From: Calliopum simillimum
Lineage: Eukaryota; Arthropoda; Insecta; Diptera; Lauxaniidae
DNA length: 64,000 nt
Assembly: GCA_951812925.1 (NCBI GenBank)
Contig: OX638368.1
Span: 4,030,001-4,094,000 of the forward strand
Direction: 5' to 3'
The position numbers were made by a program, and so were the translations under genes. Each line of letters begins with the position of its first letter. Positions within the stretch are counted from its first letter, which is position 1. Shown here piece after piece: positions 24,312 to 34,975 of the stretch. A model generated the notes under the pieces. The model was not told the origin of the DNA, did no database searches, and saw only the letters and a program-made list of their open reading frames with translations.

Positions 24312-26257
24312 ACAATCATTAAAATTTTCAACATCAAGAAAATTTTTAAATCATCAGCATATAGGAGACAGTTGCAATACTTAAAAATGAGAGGAATGTC
24401 ATTAATAAAGATATTGAAAAGTAAAAGACCTAAGTGGCTACCTTGAGGAACACCCGAATTAACAACTATAGATCTTGAATAATGCTCACCAATCTTAACC
24501 ATCAGTGTTCTACCCGTTAGATAAGATTCAATCCATTTCAAAAGCTGTGAATGTATACCCATCTTTTCAAGCTTCAATAGTAAAATATGATGATCCACAC
24601 TATCAAACGCTTTTTTAAAATAGGTGTACAGAACATCTACCTGTGAACCGCCTTCGATTACATTTAAGCAATAATTTGAAAAAATCGCAAGATTAGTTGT
24701 AGTGGATCTACCACTAAAGAAACCATGTTGTTGAGTTGCAATATAATTTTTTATCTCGGAGAATAAAAGCCTATTCACAAGTTTATCTAGAATTTTAGGA
24801 ATAATTGAAAATTTTACAATACCTCTGTAATTTTCAATCTTATATTTTTGACCAAATTTAAATATTGGCGAAATGCAAGCGGTTTTCCATTCATTTAAAA
24901 CAATACTGCTGGAAAGGGATTTATTGTAAAGCAACCCGAGAGCAACATACAAACTATTTGCACAATTTTTCAAAAATTGTGGAGGGAGCAAGTCAAATCC
25001 AGCACCTTTATTACAATCAAGGGAGTTCAAGGATTCTAAAACAACATCATCTGGAATATTTAAATTCCCGATATTTAAATATTGGGGCAAATCTGAAAAA
25101 TTATTAGCATTAATTTGAGCACTGCTAGAATTAAATACCGTCCCAAAGAAATCGGCAAACAGTTCAACAATTTCCTCAGTACTATTGCCTACAACACCAT
25201 CAGATTCCATAGATTTAGGGAAACCAAGAGATTTTCTTTTATTATTTAAAAACAACCAAAAAGATTTGGAGTTAGACCTTATATCATTTTTAATCGAAAA
25301 AATATATTTTTTGTACAAAAAATTAGAAAGGAATTCAAACTCTCGTCTACGCAAACTAAAGATTTCTCTGTCAGCTGGCAAACCTGACCTTTTAAATTTC
25401 CGATGAGCCTTGTTTCTCAAATTTTTAAGATTTATCAATCTCCTATTAAGCCAAGGATGTTTATGGCTAGTTTTTTTCTTCTTTACGGGTACGAACATAT
25501 GCAGGCCCTCGCTGAAAATTGCCTTAAAAGTAGAGTACGTGGTTTCAATGTCCTTCCCTTCGAATACCAGACTCCAATTAATCGTTTCAAAAAAGTAATT
25601 CAGGACAGTGTAGTTAGCTTTATTGAAGTCATAAAAGAGAATGTGATCATCTTGTTGACGGCTATCAAAATCATAGAAACGCAAATTTAACACAAGTGCT
25701 TTATGATGGACTGAATCATTTGTTAGTGGCAGATCGTAATTGTCAAGTTTGCACTTAAAATCATTGTTAATGAAAATAAGATCCAAAATTCTACGAAGAT
25801 CGTTCTTAACATCATTAATTTGAAATAAATTTAACGCATATAATGAATCACAAAGTGTGTATTCAATAGCACTTTTTAAATTAAAAGGCATCAACATTTT
25901 CTCTTCGATGCGAAAATTCCATTCAATATTGCCGAGGTTAAAATCACCAAGCACACACGGGGTTTGATTTGAATGCAAAGAGCTAACAATTTGATTAACA
26001 TTGAAAATGCGATCATTAAATGAACTTATACTACTGGCAGGTGGAATATAACTCAATATAAACACAATTTCATTTATATCCGACGTGAGGGCATTTCCTA
26101 GCGTAACAGCAACACAAATTTGCTCAATATCACCACAGCGATCGAGTTGTATTTCTCTGCTTGCATATTTAGATGAGACTGCAACTAAAATACCTCCACC
26201 CCTAGATACGCCTGTTTTAAGCAATCTATCCTTGCGATAAACTATCGAACAATTCAC
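24308..26257 (-). pseudogene. LINE ORF2: endonuclease and reverse transcriptase
   Basis: The 649-codon frame carries most of an APE-type endonuclease (G-D-F-N at residues 104-107, L-D-L-I-F near 159, S-V-H-H at 182-185) and a reverse transcriptase (N-Y-R-G near 480, T-Y-F-K-K-A-F-D at 545-552, S-G-V-P-Q-G-S at 601-607, Y-A-D-D at 633-636). Two catalytic positions are changed: the SDH motif of the endonuclease reads S-V-H, and the first RT aspartate expected in T-D-F reads Tyr-546. Both changes plus the flanking frameshifts mean the copy is inactive, although YADD remains. The protein would nick DNA and copy LINE RNA at the nick (target-primed reverse transcription) in an active relative. Confidence 0.85.
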
Positions 26258-26516
26258 TCGATAAAAAATGAGACGTCAGCCAAGTTTCAACAAAAATAAT
26301 TATATCGAAATCATGTGAAGTAGTTGCCGTATAAAGTTGACATGTCTTTGTACGTAAACCACCTACATTGTGGAAGTATATCGAACAGTTATTACTAGCG
26401 CTGAGACTACTATTTGATACAGCATCGACGCAAGGAGAGATTTCTGTTACAAATCCCTCAGCAGGCCCCAAAGTTCGATTAAAAGATACTATGCGATGTG
26501 TTTTGTAATGTATCAC
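26226..26516 (-). pseudogene. LINE ORF2 N-terminus: endonuclease start
   Basis: The 96-codon frame holds the start of the APE-type endonuclease: Y-F-H-N-V-G-G-L-R-T-K near residues 47-57 and V-E-T-W-L near 75-79, where Glu is a metal-binding residue. The next frame (24308-26257) takes over with a one-base phase change near 26250, in or after a T-run. Residues 1-45 are matched by a short segment at 29165-29295, showing that two copies of the same ORF1/ORF2 junction exist. Confidence 0.8.
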
Positions 26517-27673
26517 CTCATTGGGATGGGCGTTGGACTGGGGGAAAGCTAGTCGAGCGGGACCCTTTACAGCCGCTAGCTATCAGTCTGGGGAGGTTCG
26601 TGTCCCTAGAAATCCACAAAAAACTTTCACCAAAACTAAATTATCTACGAATAGCCGTTAAAGCCTGTACCCATATAATATACCTTTACCAGTTAACTTC
26701 ACCTACACCTACATTATCGAGCTGCTAAATTTTATGCGAGCTCTCGCTGATTTCCCACCCCACCATGATCCTGGTACAGCGCACAGTTTTCCAAGATCCC
26801 AAAACAAATTTTATCCTAACACTTCGTTACCTTAAGGAAAACATCTGAGTTTAGTGACTCATGTTTTTATCTAACGTTTATTCAAATTCAAGTCATTATT
26901 CTTACAATCTAACAACAAAGTTTTAGAAATTTCGGTTTCAAATTTTTGGCATTTTACAATTTTAATACCTTATAAAGTACAATGTAGAACTATCATTTTA
27001 TTTATATAATGCTTAAAATTTCAATTCAAACGACAACTGCTGATTGAATACAAAAAATTTGATTTAATTTTGCTCAAAATCTGTGCATACCATTACAAAA
27101 AAAAAATAAACTCCTTATAAATGCACGGTAAAGAAAATTTCAGCGAATCAAAATTGGCATAAATACCATTGCAAAGTTTACAACAAAATTTTAACACAAA
27201 ATCTACGAAATTTTGTTGTTGTTATTCCTAAGGTATAACCGCCATTATAGTTTTTCCCTCTCAATTTTAAATTTAAAAATAACTGCCAATTACCTTTACC
27301 GACAAATAAAAATCGCATATCAAAACTTCCACTAAACTAAACTGTCAACCAACAGCTTTTGATTTGTTTACAAACGAAATAATTCAACCCATGGGAGAAC
27401 ATAGCGGATTAAACTAAAATTTGCTCAACTATGCTTTCAAAAGAATTTACGATCATATATTGCTATCTCATTTACAATCTTGAGAGCATAAGCTTACATT
27501 AGCAAAATTTATATTAACAGCAGGTTAACAGAAGGTTAACATTGGTTTTGCGTATTATTGCCAAAGCAAGAACCAATAATATTTCGAAGCTGAGTAAATT
27601 TTAGTCTATGTACTTATTTAGCTATGTACTAGGTGTACTTACATATATATAAAAGGTTAAATTAAAAACACAA

Positions 27674-27729
27674 AACTCACCTACCATACTCTGCAACTGA
27701 TGAAAGGCCTTCCAGAAGTTGTGCGTGGG
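27674..27729 (-). other. possible short exon (weak)
   Basis: On the minus strand a GC-richer block ends in GTAG|GTGAGT, a strong 5' splice site, and is preceded by a possible AAATAG acceptor near 27735. One frame across it is open for 17 codons and has aromatic and hydrophobic content (N-F-W-K-A-F-H-Q-L-Q). The block is too short to assign, and random splice-like sites are common in AT-rich DNA. Confidence 0.2.
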
Positions 27730-28271
27730 TAGGCTATTTAGGCTTTAATAATGATTAATTAATAAAATTATAGTTTGAATTGTTTGTTTGGTTTTTTATC
27801 GACTGACCTATTCTAACCACTTTAAACTAATTTTTTTTTTTCTTATTTTTAGTTCACGTTTAATTTTTGAATTTTTTTGTGGATTGTGATTTGTATATAC
27901 TAGTATTGCTTTGGATTTTGATTTTCTTTATTTTTTCTAGTTTTGTATTTTTTTCTTTTTTTTTTGTACCACCCTGGTCTTATATATTATCCTATTTACT
28001 ATATAACCAAATATTCCACTAAATTTTAAGTAACTAAAGGCACTTAAGTTTTTTTTTTTCTTTCTTTTACCCAAAATAGTTTTTAATTTCTATTCTTTTT
28101 TTCTGAATTATAAACTAATTTCACTTTTTGTTTAGACCAAATTTCTGTTTTTCTTTTTCTTATTGGTTTTATCCGATTTCTATCACTTTTATGTAAATTT
28201 TTTAAGCCTTTTCCTTGTCAAACCATTTGCAAGGCTTTTTGGTGCACTTTTATCACTTTTAATTTAAGTTT

Positions 28272-28458
28272 AAGCTGGTTTTCTGCTCGAGGAAAACCAC
28301 GCGGGTTTTAAAGATGACGCCGATATACTATTTGATTTCGAAGACGAGGTTTTCGCTGAAGGTCCCGTATGTATATAGCAAAATGTTGATGGTGAGGAGA
28401 GTGATTTGCTGCAAAGCTTTGAACTCTTCTCACCGATCCTAATTCGAAACAAAAAATA
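28272..28458 (+). pseudogene. unassigned coding-like stretch with one in-frame TAG
   Basis: In an AT-rich region, one plus-strand frame reads for about 61 codons with acidic, protein-like composition (K-D-D-A-D-I-L-F-D-F-E-D-E-V-F near the middle), is interrupted only by TAG near 28375, and then continues (G-E-E-S-D-L-L-Q-S-F-E-L-F) to TAA at about 28458. The stop is preceded by GTATGT, so a splice donor is conceivable, but the frame resumes only 12 bases later, which favours a decayed gene over splicing. A TTTAAG before 28272 could be an acceptor. I recognise no family. Confidence 0.3.
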
Positions 28459-29294
28459 AAAAGATTTATAACTCTCTCAAACAACAAAATACTACCAAAT
28501 ATATAAGTATGTACCTGATGAAAATGCAATTTAGAGCACAAAAAAAAACTCGTGGTCCAGCAAGTAGAAATGAAAAAAAATTATGCAAAAACCCCAAATT
28601 TATGCAAAAACGCCAAAATTCTGAAACATTTTGAAACCTTTAAATTATATTTTTATTATTTTTATTAGTAAAATAAATTTTACCTTTATATTTGATTTCT
28701 TTCACAGAAATTGAATTAAGAATTCTTTCTTTAGGTCTTTCTTGTTAGGTCTCTGTTAATTTCCCTTATGTGCAAATTTTAAGCTTTTTCTTAAGCAAAA
28801 TTTTACAATAAGAAGCAAATTTGATTTTAAATTTCGAAAGAGGTTCCTATGTATATAAAAATATATATAAATTATGCTGTGAACAGACTTTATTTTTTTA
28901 GTCTCTGCAACTTACGTTTGCTCTGTATGAAAATTGGAACAAGAAAGAAAGACAAATTCATTGCTTAGGCTTAATTGGAACCAGAAAATCGAATTTTTCA
29001 GAACTGCCAACATTTTAAATACGAAAAAGCAAATCAAAAATTTTTAATACCGATTCAGGACTGTTTACATTGAAGGAAGTTTATTGGAAAAAGATGTTAA
29101 AATTCACAAGTTTTAGAAAAACCTTCTATGCTTGGGATTGCACATTACAGTTTCAGTTGTGTTTCTTTCATAAAAACAATCATTTCTAACGTTAACAATA
29201 CTGTTGACTATAGTAGCATTGACGCAAGGAGAGATTTCTGCCACAAATCCCTCTGCAAGCCCCGACGCATGATTTGAAGAAACTATCCGATATG

Positions 29295-30542
29295 TTACTG
29301 TTCTGTTCCTTTCACGAAAAAAGTGAAATCACGAACATAAACATAAGATGGCCAAATAGTTGGATCGAACACTTTGTCATTGTCCTCAGCATCAACGATG
29401 AGCTTAAACGTAACTCTTTTTAATTTCTGTTCATCCGCATTTCTCTTAACTAAGCGATCACAACCAATATTTGCCTTAGGTATATTAGTATGTGAGGCAA
29501 CATAATTAATAATTTTCTCCGCGCTTACCGACGGCTTAGACGAAGGGAGATGTAAGACTCTTTTAGGCATCTCCACGTCAAGCTCATTGTTGACATTGCT
29601 CCCAACAACGACTTGTTGCTTGTTGTTATTATGTTTATAACCAATGTTGATGTTGCTTTGATTGGTTATATCATTCTTAACATTCTGTCCTGTTTTCTGC
29701 GCAACATCTACTTGCGGAACATCTGCTTCAACAGACAAAGAAGCTAAGTCACCAACAGCAGCGGGGGCGGCAGCAAACGTAGTTGAAAATGAAACAGAAG
29801 AAGAATTCTCAAAATCGGTTTGCATGATTTGTACTGTTTGTTTCGCCAAATCTGCTTCAACAGACGGAGAAGAATGTAAAAGCGCAGTTAAGTTACCAAC
29901 AGCAGCGGGGGCGGCAGCAGAAGATGAAGCAGAAGAAGAGTTCACAAAATCGGTTTGTACTGAAGAAGAAGAAGAACACATAGGCAAAGCAGGAAAGCCA
30001 ACAACCGTATCACCATTCGAGAGAGTGCGTGCTCTTACTTTATTTTTCGATTTTTCACTGATTCTTTTCTTTTCTTGTTGCTTTGTACCCAAAGAGAGTG
30101 TTGGGTCTGTGCGTGACTCATCGTTGCTACATATTGGGGAAACACCATTAATATTAGAATTAAGAGTAGATGATTTTTCGTTTTCTTTTTCCTCTTGATA
30201 AGTCATTATCACTTTCTCACTAACACATCTAAGCTTCTCCGTACAAAGGTTAATTAAGGCTTTGAATTTCGAATCAAATAATTTCTCGAAATTTTCAAAT
30301 TCAGCCTTCATGACAGTTAGCATATCCTCAAAATTTGATACGATCTTAGCCGGAACATCAATGCATTTCAAGCAGTAGTAGCCCAAATGACGATTTCGGC
30401 CAAGCAGTTGCAAATCATAACCGGCCAATTTCACTTCGCAGCAACTTCCGTGGAACACCTTTCCGCAGAAATCCCTGCATGGAACCATAGATGCTTCGTT
30501 CCGAGAAAAATTTTTGGCACATTTCCCGCAGGCTACCTCCAT
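29295..30542 (-). CDS. LINE ORF1 protein with PHD-type zinc finger
   Basis: The 415-residue frame begins with a C4HC3 zinc finger (Cys5, Cys8, Cys22, Cys26, His31, Cys34, Cys57, Cys60), the PHD-like finger found at the start of ORF1 in some jockey/CR1-type LINEs. A predicted helical, coiled-coil-like part follows (about 65-125). Residues about 190-290 are low-complexity Ser/Ala and contain a doubled module of about 50 residues, each with Q-T-D-F-x-N-S-S-S, A-A-P-A-A-V-G and S-V-E-A-D. The C-terminal 80 residues contain W-P-S-Y-V-Y-V-R-D-F, resembling the conserved end of such ORF1 proteins. ORF1 proteins bind LINE RNA. The frame is fully open, while the ORF2 of this copy is lost. Confidence 0.8.
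   Translation of the reverse strand: MEVACGKCAKNFSRNEASMVPCRDFCGKVFHGSCCEVKLAGYDLQLLGRNRHLGYYCLKCIDVPAKIVSNFEDMLTVMKAEFENFEKLFDSKFKALINLCTEKLRCVSEKVIMTYQEEKENEKSSTLNSNINGVSPICSNDESRTDPTLSLGTKQQEKKRISEKSKNKVRARTLSNGDTVVGFPALPMCSSSSSVQTDFVNSSSASSSAAAPAAVGNLTALLHSSPSVEADLAKQTVQIMQTDFENSSSVSFSTTFAAAPAAVGDLASLSVEADVPQVDVAQKTGQNVKNDITNQSNINIGYKHNNNKQQVVVGSNVNNELDVEMPKRVLHLPSSKPSVSAEKIINYVASHTNIPKANIGCDRLVKRNADEQKLKRVTFKLIVDAEDNDKVFDPTIWPSYVYVRDFTFFVKGTEQ
29720..29985 (-). repeat. internal tandem duplication in LINE ORF1
   Basis: Two units of about 130-140 bp share 'aacagcagcgggggcggcag', 'tctgcttcaacagac' and 'aaaatcggtttg' on the plus strand. The unit length keeps the reading frame and doubles the Ser/Ala module. 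Confidence 0.65.
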
Positions 30543-30610
30543 TTAAACAGCAAATTACAAACTTTTAAATAAAAATATAGAACTGAGCAACTAGACAAAC
30601 ATCCGCTCTC

Positions 30611-31649
30611 AACAAGTGCAAGAATGACAATGAATATAAAGTTATTGCATCTTTAAAGAATTTAATTTTATTCTAAAAAATACTTGATATAAATTTGATT
30701 TGAAGTCAAAATTGATAAAACATCAAACTAAGAGCCCAATAACAAAAAAAAAAGATGAAAAACTTCAAAATGCTTGGCATAAAATTAGTTAAGAGAAATA
30801 AAAAAAAAAATATTTCTAATAAAATACGCTCATTGATCAAAGCAAATTTATTTCTGGAAAAATGTTCAAACATAGGACCTATCCACCTACATACCTTCGC
30901 CAGAAAATAATGTAAATGTAAATGAAATAAAAAGGGCCATGGTAATGTGAATGAATAACCAACATTGATTGCCATGAAAATGACTATCAGTCAGTGCGTA
31001 GAATAAACATAAATAATAATAAGTGAGAAGAAAGAAAAACGACCAAAATTGTCATGATAAAGTGAAAGTGGAAGAAGTGTATCCAACCACTGGCCTTTGC
31101 TCTGCAGGATGCGCCAAGCAAAACCTTAAGTGGAAAATCGATTCTCATTTCAAATGTAATAGCATTGTGTACTACGAGTGGCAACAGTGCCGAAGAAAGC
31201 GGCAATTTGCACTAACAAACTAATGTTGAGCGCCGCGCGCAAGTTGTGACATCCGTTTCCGTTGCCATTTCCACCGTGCTGGCGCATACACGCGTCGTAC
31301 ATGATGTTGACAAACATCATTTGTGCGGCGGCAGCGTCACCACCGTGGGTCGAGGACGAAGTGGAAAATAATTGCAACAATAAATGTTGGCAAACAGATA
31401 CTTTGCGTTGGCAACATCTTGTGTTATGATGAATATTAACTGGGCCCAAGACACACATTTCTTGGCCTAATCAACGCCATTTTTCTTCTCTTATTTGCAG
31501 GGGTTAAACTTAACTGTTTGATAACAAAATGTTAAGCGATGCTTAAGTGCACAGCGTGGTTTGTTTGCACTTCGGCAAGTAAATGTCATAAGTGTTGTGC
31601 AGAGTAGGATGGGGAATAGTCAAATGATTTAAGCATGAATGAGCCAAAA
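30611..31649. other. no supported gene; partly GC-richer unique sequence
   Basis: The part at 31070-31400 is less AT-rich, with GCGCCGCGCGC near 31232 and no repeat partner here. It could be single-copy host regulatory or intronic DNA. A 66-codon plus-strand frame at 31023-31223 is Cys/Lys-rich but has no recognisable pattern. Confidence 0.4.
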
Positions 31650-31679
31650 AAAAAAAACAAACATCAAATTTTTTACAAA

Positions 31680-32040
31680 TTGATGGCAGTATCTTTGATT
31701 AAATAAATACTTTCTACAGAAATTTTGACTAAAGAAAGACAACAAAATTTAAAGGCAGTAATTTTGGCTACAAAAACCTTACAGCAAGTTTTTAGTACTG
31801 AAAATTTGACCATCAAAATAGAATAGCAATTTTAATTACAAAAACTTTACTACAGAAATTTTGTCTACAAAAAACTACAGAACTTAATGATCGTAATTTT
31901 GACTACAAAAATCGTACAGGAAATTTTTAGTACTGAAATTTTAAGTACAAAAAAAACAGTACTTTTCACCACAATGACTTTTGACTAGGAAAATTTACTA
32001 AACTTGTTAGCAGTATTTTTGACTGACTAGAGAACTGTTA
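31680..32040. repeat. degenerate short tandem repeat, 'ACTACAGAAATTTTG' type
   Basis: Variants of TTTTGACTACAAAAA and ACAGAAATTTT alternate irregularly across the stretch, as in an old, decayed minisatellite. Confidence 0.5.
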
Positions 32041-32136
32041 ACTAGAAAACAGAATTATCCGAATTAAGTTAGTATGACGTATACACCGACAAACCAAAAA
32101 AAAAAGTCTCAAAAAATAGAGCAGTGTTATTATTTT

Positions 32137-33245
32137 TATACCCTACACCCAGGGTATATTCACTTTGTCCTTCCGTTTGTAACGCAGAGAAGGAGGCGTG
32201 GCAGGTATAGAAAAGTATATATATTTTTGATCAGCGTCACCTCTTGAGTCCATATAGCCATGTCCGTCTGTCTGGCTGGCTGGCTGGCTGGCTGGGTGGC
32301 TGGCTGGCTGGCTGGGTGGCTGGCTGGCTGTGTGTTGAAATACACTTTTTGGGAAAACTGAGCAAGATAATTCAATGAAATTTGGTACACTGCCTTCGTC
32401 GTCAAAGTTAGCTCGGGGGATTGAAAATGAGCAAAATCGGTCAACGGACACGCCTACCACCCATACAAAAATTATATTCAAAATGCAATTTCAGGAGTAT
32501 TTTTTACGACAATGCAACCACAATACATACAAGTACTACGAATTGTAAGCGCAAGCTCTGATAAAAAACTGAGCGAATTCGGACAAGAGGGCGTGGCACC
32601 TCCCATATAAGCAAAAGCTTCAAAACGCTATACTGAAAGCGTTTTTTGAGATATTCGAACCAACTTTGACTCAGACACTAAAAATTATAAATGAAAGCTC
32701 TCAGCAGAAATTGGTTGCAATCGTACAAGGGGGCGTGGCACCTCCCATATAAGCAAAAGTTTCAAAATGCTATACTGAAAAAGTTTTTTGAGATAATCCA
32801 ACTAAATTTTACTCTGACAATAAAAACTATAAATGCAAGCTCTGAACAAAAACTGGGTGTACTCGGAAAAGAGGCAGTGGCACCTCCCATATAAGCAAAA
32901 GCTTCAAAACGCTAAACTGAAAGCGTTTTTTGAGATATTCGAACCAAATTTGACTCAGACACTAAGAATTATAAATGAAAGCTCTCAGCAAAAACTGGGT
33001 GAAATCAGACAATGGGGCGTGGCACCTCCCATATAAGCAAAAGATTCAAAATGCTATACTGAAAGAGTTTTTTGATATAATCCAACTAAATTTCACTCTG
33101 ACAATAAAAACTATAAATGCAAGCTCTGAACAAAAACTGGGTGTACTCGGACAAGAGGGAGTGGCACCTCCCATATAAGCAAAATTTTCAAAATACTGCA
33201 GTGTAGGGTATTTATTTTTTGGCCAGGCCAAAATCTACACCCTTA
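32137..33245 (+). repeat. ATACCCT-family element with 142-bp tandem array
   Basis: The left end is ATACCCTACACC with a nearby AGGGTATATTC, and the right end has GTGTAGGGTAT followed by GGCCAGGCCAAAATCTACACCC. The left part carries GATCAGCGTCACCTCTTGAGTC and GCCATGTCCGTCTGTCTGGC, phrases of a widespread fly repeat. A shorter copy on the opposite strand lies at 50510-50876. Here the middle is expanded by a (TGGC)n stretch at 32274-32331 and a 142-bp array from about 32550 to 33200. Confidence 0.7.
32550..33200 (+). repeat. 142-bp tandem array, about 4.6 units, dimeric pattern
   Basis: Units start near 32550, 32692, 32834, 32976 and 33118. All contain GTGGCACCTCCCATATAAGC. Tails alternate between two types: GATATTCGAACCAA...CAGACACTAA and ATAATCCAACTAAA...TGACAATAAA. 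The true period is therefore a 284-bp dimer. Three overlapping 67-codon frames repeat through it but look like products of the array, not genes. Confidence 0.8.
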
Positions 33246-33469
33246 CTAGTTAATCTTGCTTAGCACTGTAAAGTTTACAGTATAACTCGAAAATATTGGT
33301 AGCTAGGATTGCAAATTTAGGATTGATTCGTTAAAGCATCAATGGCACTTCCTCTAGTCTCATCTATTATATGAAATTTAATGTTTGTTTGTGTTTTCGT
33401 CCGATATAGACTCGAGACCGCTTTTGATGAAACTATCACCGCCTCAAATTGCCTTCCTCTGATCTATGC

Positions 33470-34010
33470 TGACATCAGAAGAAGGTCATTTGATAAAAAA
33501 ATGGACGATACCACGCGCTTCATAATCACAATTGGCCATATCCCAGAAACTGTTTCTCGCATATGAAAGAGATTTTGAACATAAATGTAAAAGTCACCGA
33601 GATAAATAATGTTTACTGGAAAAAGTAGACAGTGCCACGCCCCCAAAACATAATAAGTTATATCCCTGCAGTGACTTAGCGCACGTAGATAAGATTTGAA
33701 ATATTTCTAAAAGATACTGGGGCACATAATATTTAGTGAAAAAATGTTCAGTGCATCGCCTTTATATGTTATTCTTTGTATCATAAGTCCATTACTAGGT
33801 ATATGATGGATGAATAAAATTTGGTAGTAGGAAGTGGTGTCGCCCATTTTTCTGGATAATGTTATTTTTGCAACTGTTCAGGTACCCTTTATATTTGCAA
33901 GAATGTCATCCGTCTGTGGCGAACAATTTCTCGGGCATGACGAACTATATTTTTGAGTCATGGAACCGCCTATTTTTTCAATGAACGTTGACCTCGTTTA
34001 CATATGTAAG
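33470..34010. repeat. decayed FB1-like foldback
   Basis: Modules with CAGTGCCACGCCCCC and ATATCCC-GAAACTGT type motifs point right in the left half (to about 33760) and left in the right half (GTGGTGTCGCCC, CATGGAACCGCC from about 33830). This is the FB1 layout with heavy decay. Confidence 0.5.
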
Positions 34011-34735
34011 TGTCCACCTAATTTTATCAATCAAAAAAATCTTCTTTGGATTACTCTAAAGGGCCAGGGTATTGTGAAGAGCAAAATTAGTCTTGATCTT
34101 GATTGTTGATATTGGTAACTTTTCAAGGCCAAGACCAAGACGCTGATAAAACAAAATAAAGACTGAAAAACCCAACTGCTTTAAAAAAAAAGGTTCAAAA
34201 TTTTGCATATTCAACAAACTTTTGCAATTTTTGCAGCAATATTTTGTTTCTATGGTCGAGATCAAGATCAAGATCATATGATCTGAAGTAGTAACTAGCA
34301 GCCAAGTCCAATAACAAGACCATGACTCAACATCAAAACCAAGATCAAAACTCAATATCTATGACCAAGACTGCTATGAGGCTTTGCTCATGACTACTTC
34401 AAATCATATGATGCATTGATGCATGCAACCCACTGCCCTTCTGCTTTGAGTTTTGCTTTGAGTTTTTAACATTTTTGGACGATGGCATAAAGTGCGCAAT
34501 ACAAAGTGGTGCAAAAAATATAAATTTGATAGCAAAATTAGCATTTTTTAACTTTTGTCGCAAGCTTACTCCAAAAATTTAAATTTTTCAAAAATATTTT
34601 TTCTTAGTACTAACGAAAAATGTCACCCAGGCCATTGATTTTTATACGCATCACCCATTTGAGCGCTGTATATTGCTTACCCAAACAACTTGCAATGTAA
34701 ATCATTGCTGTGGAAAATAAGTTTATGAATAATAC
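34011..34735. other. no supported gene; AAGACCAAGATC-type degenerate repeats
   Basis: From 34060 to 34370 variants of ACCAAGATCAAGAC recur irregularly. Nothing coding is seen. Confidence 0.45.
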
Positions 34736-34745
34736 AGATGCCAGT

Positions 34746-34822
34746 GGTCTAGAATTCTAAACGGTTTGTGATTAATGTATTATCTATGCGATGAACCAGG
34801 GTTCGAATTCTACCACGGGTGG
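34746..34822 (+). ncRNA. tRNA-like segment, possible SINE head
   Basis: CCAGTGGTCTAGAATTCTA resembles a pol III A box and AGGGTTCGAATTCTACCAC a B box, about 50 bp apart, as in tRNA genes and tRNA-derived SINEs. The cloverleaf arms do not pair well, so a functional tRNA is unlikely. The following sequence to about 34975 could be the SINE body. Confidence 0.35.
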
Positions 34823-34975
34823 TTTGTTATCTTTCTGGCATTTTCAGGAAGGCTACGATAAGCTTTAGAACGTTAAAGCCCTAGTATATTAAATGTTCAA
34901 AAGAAAGAACGGGTCTTATCGAGCAGAAGCGTTTATGGCTGAACAAGAAGCATTTCAGAAAGCACTTCTATTCCC

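Larger units (their letters stand above)
23436..26516 (-). mobile_element. jockey/CR1-like LINE, 5'-truncated copy B
   Basis: Read on the minus strand, this copy has an ORF2 with an APE-type endonuclease and a reverse transcriptase, and ends in a (TAAA)n tail at 23436-23456 as is common for CR1/jockey-type LINEs. Its 5' end is cut near the start of ORF2: upstream of 26516 there is no ORF1-like sequence. ORF2 is broken by two single-base shifts (near 26250 and 24335) and has lost key residues, so it is dead. A second, ORF1-bearing copy lies upstream at 29150-30610. Confidence 0.85.
26517..29149. other. spacer between two LINE copies; origin unclear
   Basis: About 2.6 kb of T-rich sequence with no transposon signature separates LINE copies B and A. 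It contains the weak exon candidates at 27674-27729 and 28272-28458. It could be host sequence between two independent insertions or the remains of an insertion into one element. Confidence 0.4.
29150..30610 (-). mobile_element. jockey/CR1-like LINE, copy A (ORF1 and start of ORF2)
   Basis: On the minus strand this copy has a 5' leader from about 30610, an intact ORF1 (29295-30542) and about 130 bp that match the start of ORF2 of copy B (29165-29295 against 26390-26516). Beyond about 29150 the similarity stops, so ORF2 is missing. The ORF2-start segments of the two copies differ at many positions, so they are not a recent duplication. Confidence 0.75.

Noticed and set aside
26517..29149. An inserted transposon splitting one LINE, with the duplicated junction as its target duplication
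   Set aside because: The duplicated segments differ at many positions and are about 130 bp long, too long and too diverged for a target duplication; no terminal repeats were seen.
29662..30198. 178-codon plus-strand frame
   Set aside because: It is antisense to the Ser/Ala-rich part of LINE ORF1 and results from its repeated codons.
31023..31223. Cys/Lys-rich 66-codon frame as a small secreted or zinc-binding protein
   Set aside because: No signal peptide, no regular Cys spacing and no supporting context.
32691..33178. Three 67-codon frames as a gene family
   Set aside because: They are one frame shifted along the 142-bp tandem array and differ only by unit divergence.
34746..34822. Functional tRNA gene
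   Set aside because: The A and B boxes are present but acceptor and anticodon arms do not pair; a SINE-like relic is more likely.
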